This document shows, piece after piece, positions 1 through 11,869 of a DNA stretch of 64,000 bases. The notes beneath the pieces are model-generated. The model did no database searches. It was not told the DNA's origin and saw only the letters and a program-made list of their open reading frames with translations. Positions within the stretch are counted from its first letter, which is position 1, and each line of letters starts with the position of its first letter. Source of the DNA: Batkoa obscura (Eukaryota; Entomophthoromycota; Entomophthoromycetes; Entomophthorales; Batkoaceae); contig JASVEC010000004.1 of NCBI GenBank assembly GCA_030770535.1, positions 930,001-994,000 of the forward strand, given 5' to 3'. Both the position numbers and the translations under genes were made by a program.

Positions 1-1903
1 ACAATGCTTTATAAGAGATAATAGAGAGAAAGAGAGTGGGTTAAAACATAATATTGGAGGGCTATTAAAATAAAGCAAGATAATATAAAATCTTCTGGTT
101 AGGCACGTGATATTATTTTTTAATTTGAAAGTTATAGTAAAGTTTGATATTAAGCTCAAATTTTTCTGTATTTTCACTCCTGTTGCTATCTGTTAAGCCG
201 TTATTTAGTATTGCTACATTAACTAAAATAATAGTATTACTAATATTTCAAAATCTAGGTATAGCAATTTGAAGCCTATAGCTAGATAGATGTTTGACAT
301 AAATAATATGGCATTTATGATGCATACAGAGTTATTGTCATTAGTGAAAAAAACCCCAATCGTATCTCAATACCTTTCCTAGAAAACAAAGCAATCAGAA
401 GCCCAGCTGAGGACACTTTATCTAAAAACGTTAAAATTGGATAAATCCTAAACTTTAAGCTGTTATTTAAAACTATGTAAATATTATACATGTATGGCTT
501 TTGTATACAAATCTAGATATTTGCTTGTGTATAAAATATTGTGTTATATACTTCATACCATAACCATTACTGATTTCTAATTAGATACTTTTTATACATC
601 TTTATTGCTCTATTTTCATATAATTGTTTATTGGTGTACATAAGCTATAGTTACTTTTATACACAAATTAATGATTCATGGTTTATATAGTTTACTGATA
701 TTATGCTTATATCAGTGCTCTTTTATCTGCTACTTTTATGCTTACAATCTCCCTCAAAGCATTGGTATCCATAAAATATACTATGCTGTCTTATTTGTCA
801 ACTACTTTTAAAGGCTTTTATTTATAAAGAATTTAAAAATTAATCTAAACGTTAAGTATTTTACTTCTTTAAATTACTAAAATTATCAACACTTAAATAC
901 AAAGTCTTTTAGGGCCTTTGAAATTTAAAAATATTACCAATACTTTTAAATACATGTTATAAACAAAAATTATATTATATAACTTTAAAGTACTAACACT
1001 AGACCTTTTTGTGTTGACGGTAGTGTAAACAGAAACATTGCGACGCTTTTGGATTGCAAAAAACGCTCATCTGTTAGATTGAATTTTAAAAAAAGATACA
1101 TACTATGGGTAAGGTTTAAAGTTATTTATAGCTATGTTACAGTGGAAAGGGGTTAAACTTAAAAACAATATAAGGGGATATACTTTTTTTAAGAATTTTA
1201 TTAACAATCTTTCCGCTCAAATAGCGCTTAAAAGATGAAAAAAATAATGAAACCAAAAAAAACATCTTCAACATGAAAATCAATTTCAATACGAATCCTG
1301 ATTTTAAAAATTCAGTCATTTTTGAGCAATTGTTCTATATAAAAAATGACTTTTATGTGGAATTTAATTGAAAACTTTCGGAAGTTAATAAAGATATATA
1401 TTTATTTAAAAAGACATATTTTAATATATGTATTATTGTAGTTAAATAATGTTATTATAGTATTTCTTTAAATTTAGAATTATATGTTCAGTGTATAGTT
1501 TTGTAGAATAAAACCCCTTAATATCTAACAATACTGAATATGTTTTAAAGACTGATTTTAATTTTAATTTTAATTTTAATTATTGGCCAAAATAGATTTA
1601 TGAATATTTATTGGTTTAGTTACAGTGTTAGTAACACTATTATTGTCAATGAAGAAAATGTAAATGATAAGAAAAATAAAAATGAAAGAACATGAAAATA
1701 GTTAAAGCCAATAGAAATGGCTTAGGAAAATTAAAAAATGGATGTAGTTTCACCCAATCAATATTAAAAAAAGCCTACAATACATCATCGTTTATTGGCC
1801 ATAATAAGTGAATCTAAAGTTTAACTTATTAAAAGCAAATACATCATCTATAAATTCAATTTTTTAAGTTAAACTTTTTTGATTTATAATAGAAAAATAA
1901 AAT
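1..1903. other. Intergenic, AT-rich
   Basis: No confident gene. One degenerate MITE lies at 1172-1270 and a short (TTTTAA)n microsatellite at about 1553-1582. A 45-codon stretch at 307-444 reads like protein but has no start codon and no recognised homologue (see findings). The last few hundred bases are presumably the profilin promoter; no specific motif could be assigned. Confidence 0.5.
1172..1270 (-). mobile_element. 100-bp MITE, degenerate copy
   Basis: The core (TTTAAGAATTTTA, then TCCGCTCAAATAGCGCTT, then AATGAAACC) matches the MITE in reverse orientation. The ends have drifted from TGGGGATGT and no target duplication is visible, so this is an old copy. Confidence 0.7.
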
Positions 1904-2438
1904 ATGTCTTGGCAAGCTTATATTGATTCCACCTTACTTGGTTCAGGCTATATTAAAAAAGCTGCTATCATTGGTCATGATGGTAGTGTATGGGCCGCTT
2001 CCGAAGATTTCATTGTACTTTTTTAATACTTTTTAAATTGATCGTTCTTAACTAAAGATTTAGGTAAAACCAGAAGAAGCTTCAACTATTTTTAAAGGAT
2101 ATACTGATGCTTCCGTACTTACTACTGGTGGAATTAAATTAAATGGTGAAAAATACTTTTACATTCGTTCTGATGATAGAACTATTAACGGTAAGCTTGT
2201 AAGTTAAATAATTTAATATAAAATAAACAGTCTTTTAAATAAAACTTATTAGGGAGAAGGAGGCGTTTTCTGTGTTAAAACAGGTATGTCTATCATCATA
2301 GGTGTATATGATGATACTGTTAAACCTGGACAAGCCTCAGTTGTTGTTGAAAAACTTGCTGATTACTTAATTGAAGCTGGTTATGTAAATCATTTTTTTA
2401 AACTTAGTATTATTTTTATTTAATCTTTTAATTAGTAA
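1904..2438 (+). CDS. Profilin
   Basis: Actin-monomer-binding protein that promotes nucleotide exchange and supplies actin to formins in the cytoplasm. Four exons: 1904-2014, 2064-2198, 2253-2384 and 2436-2438, giving 126 aa, the same length as yeast profilin. The start [15 protein letters not shown] and the end [15 protein letters not shown] match both family termini. The middle carries [12 protein letters not shown] and [20 protein letters not shown]. Introns are 49-54 nt with GTACTT, GTAAGT and GTAAAT donors and TAG acceptors. The third intron falls directly before the stop, so the last exon contributes only TAA. Reading through that intron would add a short tail absent from the family. ATG at 1904 is the only start giving the conserved MSWQ. 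Confidence 0.95.
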
Positions 2439-3230
2439 ACTGTTTTGCCTTTATGTATGTTTTAGCTTAACTTGAATTAAGAACATTTATTATCTTCATT
2501 TCATTTGTTCATTATAATAAAAAGTTTGGTGCAAGTTAATTTTTGATTTTAACATTACATCATTCATAATTTAAATGCTATTGTTTACTTTTAAGTTTAT
2601 TAAAATAGTTTCATACTATAATATGTACGTTATTTAGATTACTCGTATCTAAAATAGTTTTCAATTTCAAAAATATAAGCACATGTATACGTTATAATAT
2701 AGCCAAATGAAATTAGCATACTAAGTTGGATTTTTTTATTTGTAATTAAACTCTATATCAGAACGTTGAGCATTCTTTACTTTTTATCATATTCATGTTA
2801 AATATTCCTAAAAATATTAAATTATTACAAAAGTTTAGTAGATATGGGGATGTATTTTTGTGTTTAAGAATTTTACTAACAATTTTTCCGCTGAAATAGC
2901 ACTTAAAAGATGGAAAAAGTAATGAACCCAAAAAAAACACTCCCATATTAAATTAAATTAAATTAAATTTAAACATCAAAATATTAAACCAAATACTACA
3001 TACTAAAATATCAATTAAAAAAACGGCTTAAATAAATAACTAAGCCATGCTACTTTATGTATTAAAATATTTGACATAAACTAAACATATTTAGCCATAA
3101 ATAATAATAAAACGTAACTAGCAATAAGAGAAAATCAAAACAATAAGTAGATAATAAAGTTAAGCTTGAGAATTATATTTTATTACTATAATAGAATCTA
3201 TTTCAAGTTGACATTTGAAATTTCATCCCT
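2439..3230. other. Intergenic between profilin and acyltransferase
   Basis: Convergent 3' ends of two genes face each other. The only feature seen is the MITE at 2845-2945; the rest is unstructured AT-rich sequence. Confidence 0.6.
2845..2945 (-). mobile_element. 100-bp MITE
   Basis: Complete copy from TGGGGATGT to ACACTCCCA, with TA on both sides (2843-2844 and 2946-2947), as expected for a TA target duplication. It lies in the 3' intergenic region of profilin. Confidence 0.85.
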
Positions 3231-4207
3231 TTATAATTGAGTTCTAAAATGCTCACTTTCAGTTAATGCATTTGTCCATCCTAATTTTAACCTTTCTAGT
3301 AATTTATCTTTTTCAACAAATAACTGAATAGTCCACTGTCTTAATTTTTCTTGTTCCTCTGGTAACTCATTAATGCTAAATCTTCTTACATGGATGTGGA
3401 ACTGGTATTCTCTTAAATGAGATAATGTATGAATATCTACTATACTTGGATAAACCCCAAACCCTTTAGTACGATGAGAATATGCCATTGTAATATCATA
3501 CACATGCTCAATATGACTATTACGTAATTTAGATAAACTTATTAAAAACCCTTTAGTACGTGGAAATAAAACGTTATTTAATACCGGTAGTTGATTTTTT
3601 TGGCTAAATTTTTGACTCTGAATAAAGGAAATTAAATCCGATTAAATGAATAGTTAAAAACAAAATATACCTCAATACATTTACTCATGGAAAATCTTGA
3701 GCCTTCTAAATAGGATACTAACCATACTGGATGTTTATTTCTAATTAGTTTACCAAATGTAGCATCAATCTTCTTTTCATCTTCACTCCAATCCCTCTTT
3801 AAAAACAACATACCCATTAAATACATACCCCATCCAAAAAATGGTAAATATTTTAAAGAGTCTTTAATAAAATACCTTATATGCCCTAACATATTTTTTC
3901 TATTGGCAACAGCATTGATCATATAATAATCCGACCAAGACCTATGGTTACTTATTACCATTGCACTTTCATCATCTGGAATAAAATCTCCGGAAAACGT
4001 AATTTTAGCTTGTCGTTTATCTTCGAAGATATACTGCATTACTTGCCACATGGTACTAAGTAAATAAGAATTGATATCATAACTTAATTTGGATGAAAAT
4101 GGCCACAATGGTATGCTAAAGATTTGCAAACTGTTAAGTACACAACATAACCCAAATAAACTGGTACTATAAAATACACTTCGCCCTCCTTTCACTAATA
4201 AATCCAT
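3231..4207 (-). CDS. Lysophospholipid acyltransferase (AGPAT3/4, CST26-like)
   Basis: Membrane acyl-CoA:lysophospholipid acyltransferase of the PlsC/LPLAT superfamily, probably in the ER. Two exons, 4207-3671 and 3617-3231, give 307 aa. The 53-nt intron has a GTATAT donor and CAG acceptor. Motif I is NHRSWSDYY near residue 87, the catalytic NHxxxxD. Motif III is YLEGSR, in place of the more usual FPEGTR. The second exon begins SQKFSQKNQLPVLNNVLFPR and continues with TKGF; this PRTKGF block is typical of the AGPAT3/4/LCLAT/CST26 subgroup. A hydrophobic N-terminal segment lies at about residues 12-36. Unspliced, the first exon would run into a short intronic tail and the PRTKGF block would be lost, which supports the splice model. 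The exact lysolipid substrate cannot be told from sequence. Confidence 0.9.
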
Positions 4208-4834
4208 TTGTTTTTTTAATTTCTACTTCTTTGGACTTTTTTTTTGAAAAAACTTAGTGATCTAGATATGCTTTTGATTTTCGTATTCAAATCAGCTGAC
4301 TTTTCCCAATTTTAATGCAAATATTAAATTCAATGCAAATAGTATTATTTGCACCTAAGTTTATAAGTCAATAAATAACAATAAGCTATTTTAATGCTCC
4401 TTTCGGAGCACAATAAATGACATGGTTGCTTGTTAGCAAAAAAATTGGAACATTATCGTCGCATATTATAGATTAAAGCAAAATTAAATATATTATAATA
4501 TTCCATTTACTTAAGGCCTCTGGATAACTGCAAGAGGCAATATAAAAATAAACTTTGGTCGTAAAAGATGCTCAAAATGATAAAGAAATACTTACATCAA
4601 CTTAGCTAATTCATTTATTAATATAGTAACCTTAACATGAAAACTGCGAAAAAATATGACAGCTATTGTGTTCTGGAGGGAGTAACTGAATATAATAAAA
4701 ACAAGAATTCAAATATATTTTATAAACCAGCTTTGTAATAAAATAATAAACGCGACAATTTACATAAAAAGTTATGAAAAAATACAAATATATTCATAAA
4801 AAAAGATTTAATAAAAGAACGGAATACCATCTTA
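4208..4834. other. Intergenic
   Basis: Upstream region of the acyltransferase and 3' flank of PSMB3. A small hairpin (TGCTCC TTTC GGAGCA) lies at about 4393-4410. No gene is seen. Confidence 0.5.
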
Positions 4835-5833
4835 TTAGTCCTAAGGTTAATTAATATCAAATTTAGACTATATATAAATAGCCTTACCATGCGTGCTTTT
4901 AAGTGTTTTACAACGTGTTTCTCTGGGGTACTAAATGAATAAATTAAAACCAACCTATGATAATTTAAGTTATTTATATAAACTTACAGAATGTGAACAA
5001 CAGCTCCCCATCCAGAAAGACAATCTCTATCTAAAGCAGAAAGCATAACTTGAGATATAGTTTCAAATAATTCATCTTCATTCTATTTGAATAATTATGT
5101 TAATATTATGATTTAAATAAAACATAGCTAAAAAGCTGATTAAATAATATTGATTTACCATATCAGGTTCCCAAAAAGCTTCACAGAGCCCATTAAGAGC
5201 GTTAGAAGCTACACCAGCAACAACAAAATCAGTTGGTTCACAAAGACATCCAATAACATCTGTACTAGAAATATATGGCTTTCCATTTTTATCAATACCA
5301 GCTATTACTGGCTCTACAAAATAAGGACCAAAGCTTAAAATTGGTGATTTAATACAATGTAAATTTATGGTAAAAAAATAAATTACCGCTTTTCATATAG
5401 AGTAGAAGCTACCATATGTGCAAAAATTTTTGGTTCAACTTCACGTTCCTCTTTTAATTTATACATATTTGTTTTAAATCTAAAACGTTCGTTTCTAAAA
5501 AACAATCCGTAAATTAATCATTCATTGAAATATTGAATAGAATGTATTTAAATCTCCTTTCAAAGCTGTCAAATTGATATAAAATAAATACTTACAAAGT
5601 CTGTACATCAGTAGCTAACCCTGATAAACCAATCATAGTACGTTTGTTAATTTCAAATATCTTTTTAAAATCACAACTAATAGTCATATTTTGTTGTCCC
5701 AATCTTTTATCTGAAGCAATAGCTACACATCCTTTACCAACCATAGCTACTATGGCTGATCCATTATATTCCATTATCGACTAAATTATTATTAGTTTCG
5801 AATTCTATTTTAGCATATTATTTTGATTACCAT
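4835..5833 (-). CDS. PSMB3: 20S proteasome subunit beta-3
   Basis: Non-catalytic beta-ring subunit of the 20S proteasome (yeast Pup3). Seven exons: 5833-5831, 5780-5596, 5494-5387, 5333-5159, 5082-4988, 4930-4888 and 4840-4835. They total 204 aa, the family length. The protein starts [19 protein letters not shown] and contains [37 protein letters not shown] and [18 protein letters not shown]. It ends HLKARMD, matching the family ending LKARMD. Exon 1 contributes only ATG (5831-5833), followed by a 50-nt intron with a GTAATC donor and TAG acceptor. The last exon contributes only GAC TAA. An in-frame ATG at 5774 could start translation without exon 1, but it would lose the conserved MSI. Confidence 0.94.
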
Positions 5834-6428
5834 CTTTGTTGTATTATGTTTATTTAACTAAAACTTCTTAAGGATTTTTGCTGAGTGAAGTTGGTTTATT
5901 TTGGAAAAACGTCATCAGCTTAAGCTTTGCTGCAAATTTTAAATTATTTGCTTTGAATTTAATGAATTTTAAGCGCATTCCATTGCGATAAATAAGATTA
6001 AATGTAATTTAACTATAATATTATAAATGTTAAATATAAAATATCAAAATGTATGAAAGAAGATTTCATTTAAGTGTTTTAACGAATTAATTTTTGGTCA
6101 CAGGTATGGTTTCTATAATATTTATAACAAATATTAGGTGATTATTGATTTAATAATTAAATATTATAAATAGCTTCTATCAAATATTCGGTCCTTGTAC
6201 TAATGCCTAGTTATTGACAATCGATGACTTTTTATATAATTTAAACTTTAAAAATTTGATTAAAAACTCCTATATTAAATCATATAAAAGATAATATGCA
6301 TCTGTTTATACTTTATCATAAAAGTGTCTTTTTTGGTTTCATTAAATTCCCATTTTTTGAACGGTAATGAATAGAAAACTTTTAGAAGGGTTCATTAAAA
6401 AACATGTCATTCTAGATTAGAATATGGA
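5834..6428. other. Intergenic
   Basis: Upstream region of PSMB3 and 3' flank of tRNA-Gly. It is AT-rich, with no ORF or repeat recognised. Confidence 0.5.
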
Positions 6429-6499
6429 TGCAATGTCCGGGAATCGAACCCGGGGCTGCCGCGTGGCAGGCGGCAATTTTACCACTAAACCAACATTGC
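6429..6499 (-). tRNA. tRNA-Gly (GCC)
   Basis: 71-nt cloverleaf on the minus strand. The acceptor GCAATGT pairs with ACATTGC, followed by discriminator A. The D arm contains TTTAGTGGTAAAA, the anticodon loop is CTGCCAC (anticodon GCC) and the T loop is GGTTCGAATCC. No intron is present. Confidence 0.96.
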
Positions 6500-6735
6500 T
6501 TAATATTCAAGTTCGTAAAAAATATATAATCTAAAAAAATTAGAAAATACTTTTGTCTTTAGATATTTAAATTTGAAACTAGATGAAAAGTAGACAAATA
6601 GTGAAGCAACATAAGAACTAATGTTAATAAATTTTATAGATCAATCTACAATAATTTAGTATGTTTTATACAACTTGATTATTTTTTTAAAACAACATAA
6701 CTCACTACAGCCTTTTACATTCAAAATTGTTTATT

Positions 6736-8442
6736 TTACATCCTTAATCTACAAAACAAAGCATTATGATCCACCTTCTCCCTTAAATATCGACCATAAA
6801 AACCCACTTGAAACCCTTCTGGTTTAAATGTAAACTTTTGATATAAAATAAGAGCTGGATTGGTAGCAGATACATGTAAAGTTAAATCTTTATGTTTTGC
6901 AGACATAGCCAAATGATATAACATAAATTTAGCTATACCTATTTTTTGGAATTTGGGATCCACAGCAAGATAAGTTATATAACATTCAGGGGTCATGAAG
7001 CCAACTCCAATTAGTTGATAACCATAAAATGCAAGAATTGAATATTCAGGATATTGTAAACTTTCTTTCACTAAGGAAATTTAATATTATATGGTTTTTA
7101 TGGATTATTAAATATTAATTACTATCAATTCCTGGCCAAAATATAGATTGTAAAAATGTATTAACTTGATCTAAATATTTGTTATTCATATAACAAAAAT
7201 CAATAGGTATTTTTAAATCCCATTCACTAATATTAAAATATATATTAATATCAAATATTTGTTATATAATATGATAGTAACTTACTATATATTTAAATTT
7301 TGGTTTTTATATTGATGATTTTGTATTAAATATAATGTTTTTAAATAGACAGGTAATTTATTATGTCCTAATTTATAAACTCTTCTTATATATGGTTGTA
7401 ATACTACTTGATTATAAGGGGATATCCTTAAACTTTGATTTTCTAATTTTTGTATTGAATTAATATTTCCATATATTCTAGATGCAAAGGAATTGGAATA
7501 TGGAGTAGCGTTGATCTAATAAATATGCTAATAAATAGTTATAATTCTAGTAATATAAAATAATATTACCTTAAATTCTTTAATTTTCTTATTAATATTG
7601 CTCATATTACTTTTACCATAATAAAATTCATCAATAGCTTTTTGATATTCATTATTTTTAACAATTGTACTATTGTTATTTTCCAAAGGTATAGTTGCTT
7701 TATCTTTATGTAAATAATTAAATATAAATTTATCGATGTTAAATTCTTTTAATTCTAATGCTCTTTTATTCTAAAATAATATTAATAATATTAATAAAAT
7801 TAGTTAATTTAATTTGTTATTTACCCTTTTTAATTGCAGTTTTCTTAACATTCTGTTACCATAACTTGGTAAAGGTTGAGTACTATTTTGTAATTTTTGT
7901 AAAACTTCCCATTCTTGTTGATGAGACATATAAACTAAATTGTTATTGTTCATTTCTTTCATAAAATCTATAAATCCATTATTGAGCGTTATTTTATCTG
8001 ACTATTAAATGTTTTGATTAGTTATTGTTTTAATTTAGTTATAAAAATATTTACTATTTTTTCATCTATTTCGGTATACGCTATATTTTCATTCTTTTTT
8101 ATATCTAATTCTAAATAATATTAATAAGTATTTAAAACAGAATATTAAATTTTTACTATTTTCTACTTTTAATGGCTCTTTTTTAATTATAATAGGGCGA
8201 GCTAAAAATAAAAATAAAATAATAATAATAATAATAATAACTTACAAAATACTCCATTTTCTACTTGTTCTCTTTTAACTTTTTTAATTTCTAATTCTTT
8301 GTTTTGATTTAAATATTTTCCATTCCACTCCATCCCATAATTGAAATAATTCCTTTTACTGCTTTCATTATTATTACTATTATTATTATTGTTATTGTTA
8401 TTGTTATTATTATTGTTATTATTATTGTTATTATTATTATTA

Positions 8443-8480
<38 letters not shown>

Positions 8481-9740
8481 GTTGTTATTATTCTCAATTT
8501 CATTCGATTTAATTTTATTCATATTATCTTTAGCTTTATTTGTATCATGTTTAATTACTTGCTCTTGTCCTTCTTCTTCTTCATCTGAAGTTGAACTCCA
8601 CTGATCATAATTATCTCCATTAAAATCTTCTGTTTCAGTACTTGTATCGCTTAAATTATCTATTTTATTTATAACTTTTGAATTATTTTTAATGTTATAA
8701 GTAATTTCTTTATCTTCTATTTTTTCTTTTTCTTTGACTTTTTCTATTTTAACTTTATCTTCTTTTTCTTCAATTGTTTTAATATCATTAATTCTATTAT
8801 TTATAATTATATCATTTGGATTTTCTCCTAAGCTTAATATTGCTGGATCTAATTAAATTAGTTTAATATTTTATATAATTTAAGATATTAAAATAATTTA
8901 CGTGGTCCAATAGGTGCTTCAAAAATAGTCAATGCCCACCAACCTAAATAATATAGATAAAACTAAATAACAAATTAAAAATTAAAATATAAAACTTACT
9001 TCTTTGACCCAAATCATTAATTCCGTTTTTAAATATTTTATTATTTACTGATAATGTACCAGATATAGTATTTTTCCATGTAGCATACACTATAAATAAA
9101 ATAATATATGTAAAATAATATTTTAATTATTATATTAAATGAATCACTTTTTTTATCACCCATTAATAAACTCCAGTTATTATTTAAAAAATCACAAATA
9201 TCTTCTTTTAACTTAAAATAATAAGGTGCTTTTTCGTTAGTTGAACTGGATAATATTGTTTGATAAGTTAAATTATATAATACTAATTGTGCTACTGCAC
9301 TCCTATAATAATTATCAAAGTCAGTCTTAGCTTTGGTTTAAATAGGATATTAATTCAAAAAATAACTCTTAGTAATATTTTATAAAATAATAATAGAATC
9401 TATTGTTACTTACCAACCCATATTTGCTCTTTCGTAAACTTCTTGACCATTACAACGTTGGCAATTAAACCTCAGAAATGTATCACCATAAAATAACTTT
9501 TCTGGTGGTGAAATTAAACATTCTATTTAATTAAACATTAACATTCTATTCATATAGCTTAAAAATAATCATTTATTATTACTTACCTTCATGAAATTGA
9601 GTTTGACATTTCTCACATTGAATAACTTTTGTTCCTTCTTGTCTATTATTTTTGTATAAATATTTATTTATTATTGTAATAAATTATTGAATTTACTTAT
9701 CTAACTTTCCTAAACAATAACAATTTGATAAATTGATCAT
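6736..9740 (-). CDS. KAT14/CSRP2BP-type histone acetyltransferase, PHD plus GNAT
   Basis: Probable nuclear lysine acetyltransferase homologous to metazoan KAT14 (ATAC complex). Fourteen exons give 748 aa: 9740-9697, 9642-9587, 9522-9414, 9302-9148, 9089-9000, 8943-8902, 8848-8246, 8201-8157, 8110-8055, 8001-7825, 7770-7570, 7515-7286, 7226-7123 and 7070-6736. All junctions keep frame. The N-terminus has a PHD-like Cys/His set: CYC, CEKCQTQFHEEC and CQRC. Next comes a KAT14-like segment, WSLLMGDKKMYATWKN then ISGTLS. A long low-complexity linker with a poly-Asn run is encoded by 8365-8490. The C-terminus has PIDFCYMNN, SIFWPGIDMKESLQYPEYSI, a GNAT acetyl-CoA loop (DPKFQKIGIAKFMLYHL), LHVSATNPALILYQKF and a final FCRLRM. 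Intron 4 has a GTGATT donor, unlike the usual GTAA. The methionine preceding KESLQ is created by the last splice junction. Confidence 0.9.
8365..8490 (-). repeat. (AAT/AAC)n coding microsatellite, poly-Asn
   Basis: Trinucleotide repeat inside exon 7 of the KAT14-like gene, encoding about 40 Asn residues with an occasional Asp or Ser. A second short (TTA)n run lies in the next intron at about 8218-8240. It produces spurious poly-Leu and poly-Ile reading frames in other frames. Confidence 0.9.
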
Positions 9741-10017
9741 TTTAAAAAGTATAAAAGCTTGATTTTATAATTTTAAAATCGAACTTTATTTTCATGACTT
9801 TAAATAGCAAATGAGGTTGAATTCAAAAAATTTCAAATTTCATAAGTAAATTTAGATCTTAAAGTAATATAATAATAATAACTCTTTATTTTCAATTGAT
9901 AAAGAATAAAAGTATAAAATAAAAAGTCATTCCAATATCGAATACTTATTAAAAGATATTAAAATACAATATCTAACAATAAATAATAAATATTGAAATA
10001 CAACCCCAACAAAGCCT

Positions 10018-11511
10018 TTAACAAAACTGAAAAAAAACGTTAATAAATATTGTACTAACATTGAAATTCATTCTTACCTTCCAAGAATGATAGCAATAAG
10101 TGCAAGTAACAAATGTAGTCATAGGTTCATCAGCAGAACGAATTTGTTTTTGATAATATCTACATTTACGTTTTTTACATTTACCACATTTAAACATATC
10201 AGTTGTAGGTTTATCTTCTTTAGCCCCTTCAATATCTTTAAAGAAAGCTTCTTTACGTAACTCAGCCTCTTCTTGACGAGCAAAAGATACCATTTTCTAA
10301 TATAAATAATAAAAAATATGAATAAGCAAATTGAAATATTATACTTAATTGAAACTTACAGTTGGTGGCATATTTGCAACATAATCTGGTTTATAAGTAC
10401 CTTTTAATATTTTTTCATTAAATTCTGTATTTCTGAAATCTCTTAAACAAGTGTTAATATTTCTAATATGATTATAATAATCCCTATTTTTAGTAGATCC
10501 AAAACGTTTCCAAGTTAAATCTTCAATTTGATTAACTAAATCCATAACTGTTCTACCATCTATATTGTTTTGTATATTATTTTATATATTATTTTATATT
10601 ATTTTATACTACTATAATTTACCTATTTTAGTTAATCTACCTAACCCTGAATATAATACTCTACGTACTTGATTACGATAAGGTACATCATGAGGACGAA
10701 ATTGTAAACCATCATCTTCTGGATATCTTTCTTGAAATTCTTTTTTTTCTGGGGGCATATAAATGGGTTGCTCCCTTTCTATTTTTAATTATTTAATATA
10801 AATAACATAAATAATAAACAGATTTAAAATTACGATTTTTACTAAATGCATCAACCCTTTTGACTTTTACCGGCACATAAGTTTCATTCCCATTTTCATC
10901 TTTTACTAAACGTAATTTTTGTGCGGGTTCTAATTCTTCGATATCTACTCGTTTTTTGGGTACCACACTTAAATCTCCAAACGTTTTATCTATTCAATTA
11001 TTTTAATTATATTTTTTACAACAACATTAGAATAGTTACATTCTTTTTTAACTGGTTTAAGAGTTTTTTCACCAGCCTCTTCTAAATCAAAAGGTCAATA
11101 TAAAATAAAACCCATTATTTTAAATTTACTTTTAGTTTTATCACTTTGAGATATTTCAATTTTCCAATTATTAACAACTTCTTCGGCTATTTTACGAACT
11201 TTACGATTATCTGAATTTCTAGAAAGACGAGTGAGGTACTTTCCAATTTCCGTTTTCTATATAACAATACCAATCATTAACTAATAATAACTCAAATTAT
11301 TTATATAAATTAATACAATCAATATTTCTCTTGTAACTTCAATATTTCTTAATCCAGCTAAAAAATGGATAACTGCCTAATTATAATTTATATTAATAAT
11401 GTTAATATATTGATTTATGCCTTTTCTTACTTCATTATCTCCATCTCTTAATAACTCATCTATCCTTCCTTTTGATTCTATTAAATTTTCAATTAATTTT
11501 CCTTTATGCAT
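10018..11511 (-). CDS. TFIIS: Transcription elongation factor TFIIS
   Basis: Stimulates transcript cleavage by backtracked RNA polymerase II. Nine exons give 349 aa: 11511-11431, 11376-11317, 11256-11130, 11081-11040, 10989-10834, 10778-10623, 10559-10360, 10296-10078 and 10026-10018. Domain I (LW) includes [11 protein letters not shown] and [11 protein letters not shown]. The central domain includes [14 protein letters not shown] and [15 protein letters not shown]. The C-terminal zinc ribbon has CGKCKKRKC and [11 protein letters not shown], with the acidic hairpin [10 protein letters not shown] whose Asp-Glu pair enters the polymerase active site. The last intron (10027-10077) leaves only Phe-Cys-stop in exon 9, which restores the family ending WKFC. 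The gene is divergent from the EF-hand gene across 358 bp. Confidence 0.95.
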
Positions 11512-11869
11512 TTTAAAAAAATAATTTTAAATTTAACTTGTTTTGATTTTACTACAGCTCAGAGCCAATATTGATTGGTTGCTAACCAACTAGAGTTTTC
11601 TAAAGATGCCCAAGTTTATTTAATATATTAAATTATTATTGTATATAAATATAGATATAAATATATATTAATTAAGCTCTATTTGATTTATTAATAGTAA
11701 TAAGCCAATTACAACATAATATGTATGCTTATCCATATTAAACTATTTTAAGGAGTGTATTAAAATTATAACAAATAAAGTCAGAACACATCAAATAAAA
11801 AAATAGCTCAAAAAAAATGATGTTTTAAAATTTAATCTTTGTTTCTTTATAGTAATTAACAAATCCAAT
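11512..11869. promoter_or_regulatory. Shared 5' region of TFIIS and EF-hand genes
   Basis: A 358-bp gap between two divergent start codons (11511 minus, 11870 plus), so it must hold both promoters. No specific element could be identified beyond AT-rich tracts. The call rests on gene layout only. Confidence 0.5.

Noticed and set aside
4720-4953. 77-aa minus-strand ORF
   Set aside because: It is the last two coding exons of PSMB3 plus unspliced intron and downstream sequence.
7758-7964. 68-aa plus-strand ORF
   Set aside because: Antisense to KAT14 exons 10-11; its Phe/Leu-rich content is the complement of Lys/Asn codons.
8389-8604. Poly-Leu (+) and poly-Ile (-) reading frames
   Set aside because: They are other-frame readings of the poly-Asn microsatellite in KAT14 exon 7.
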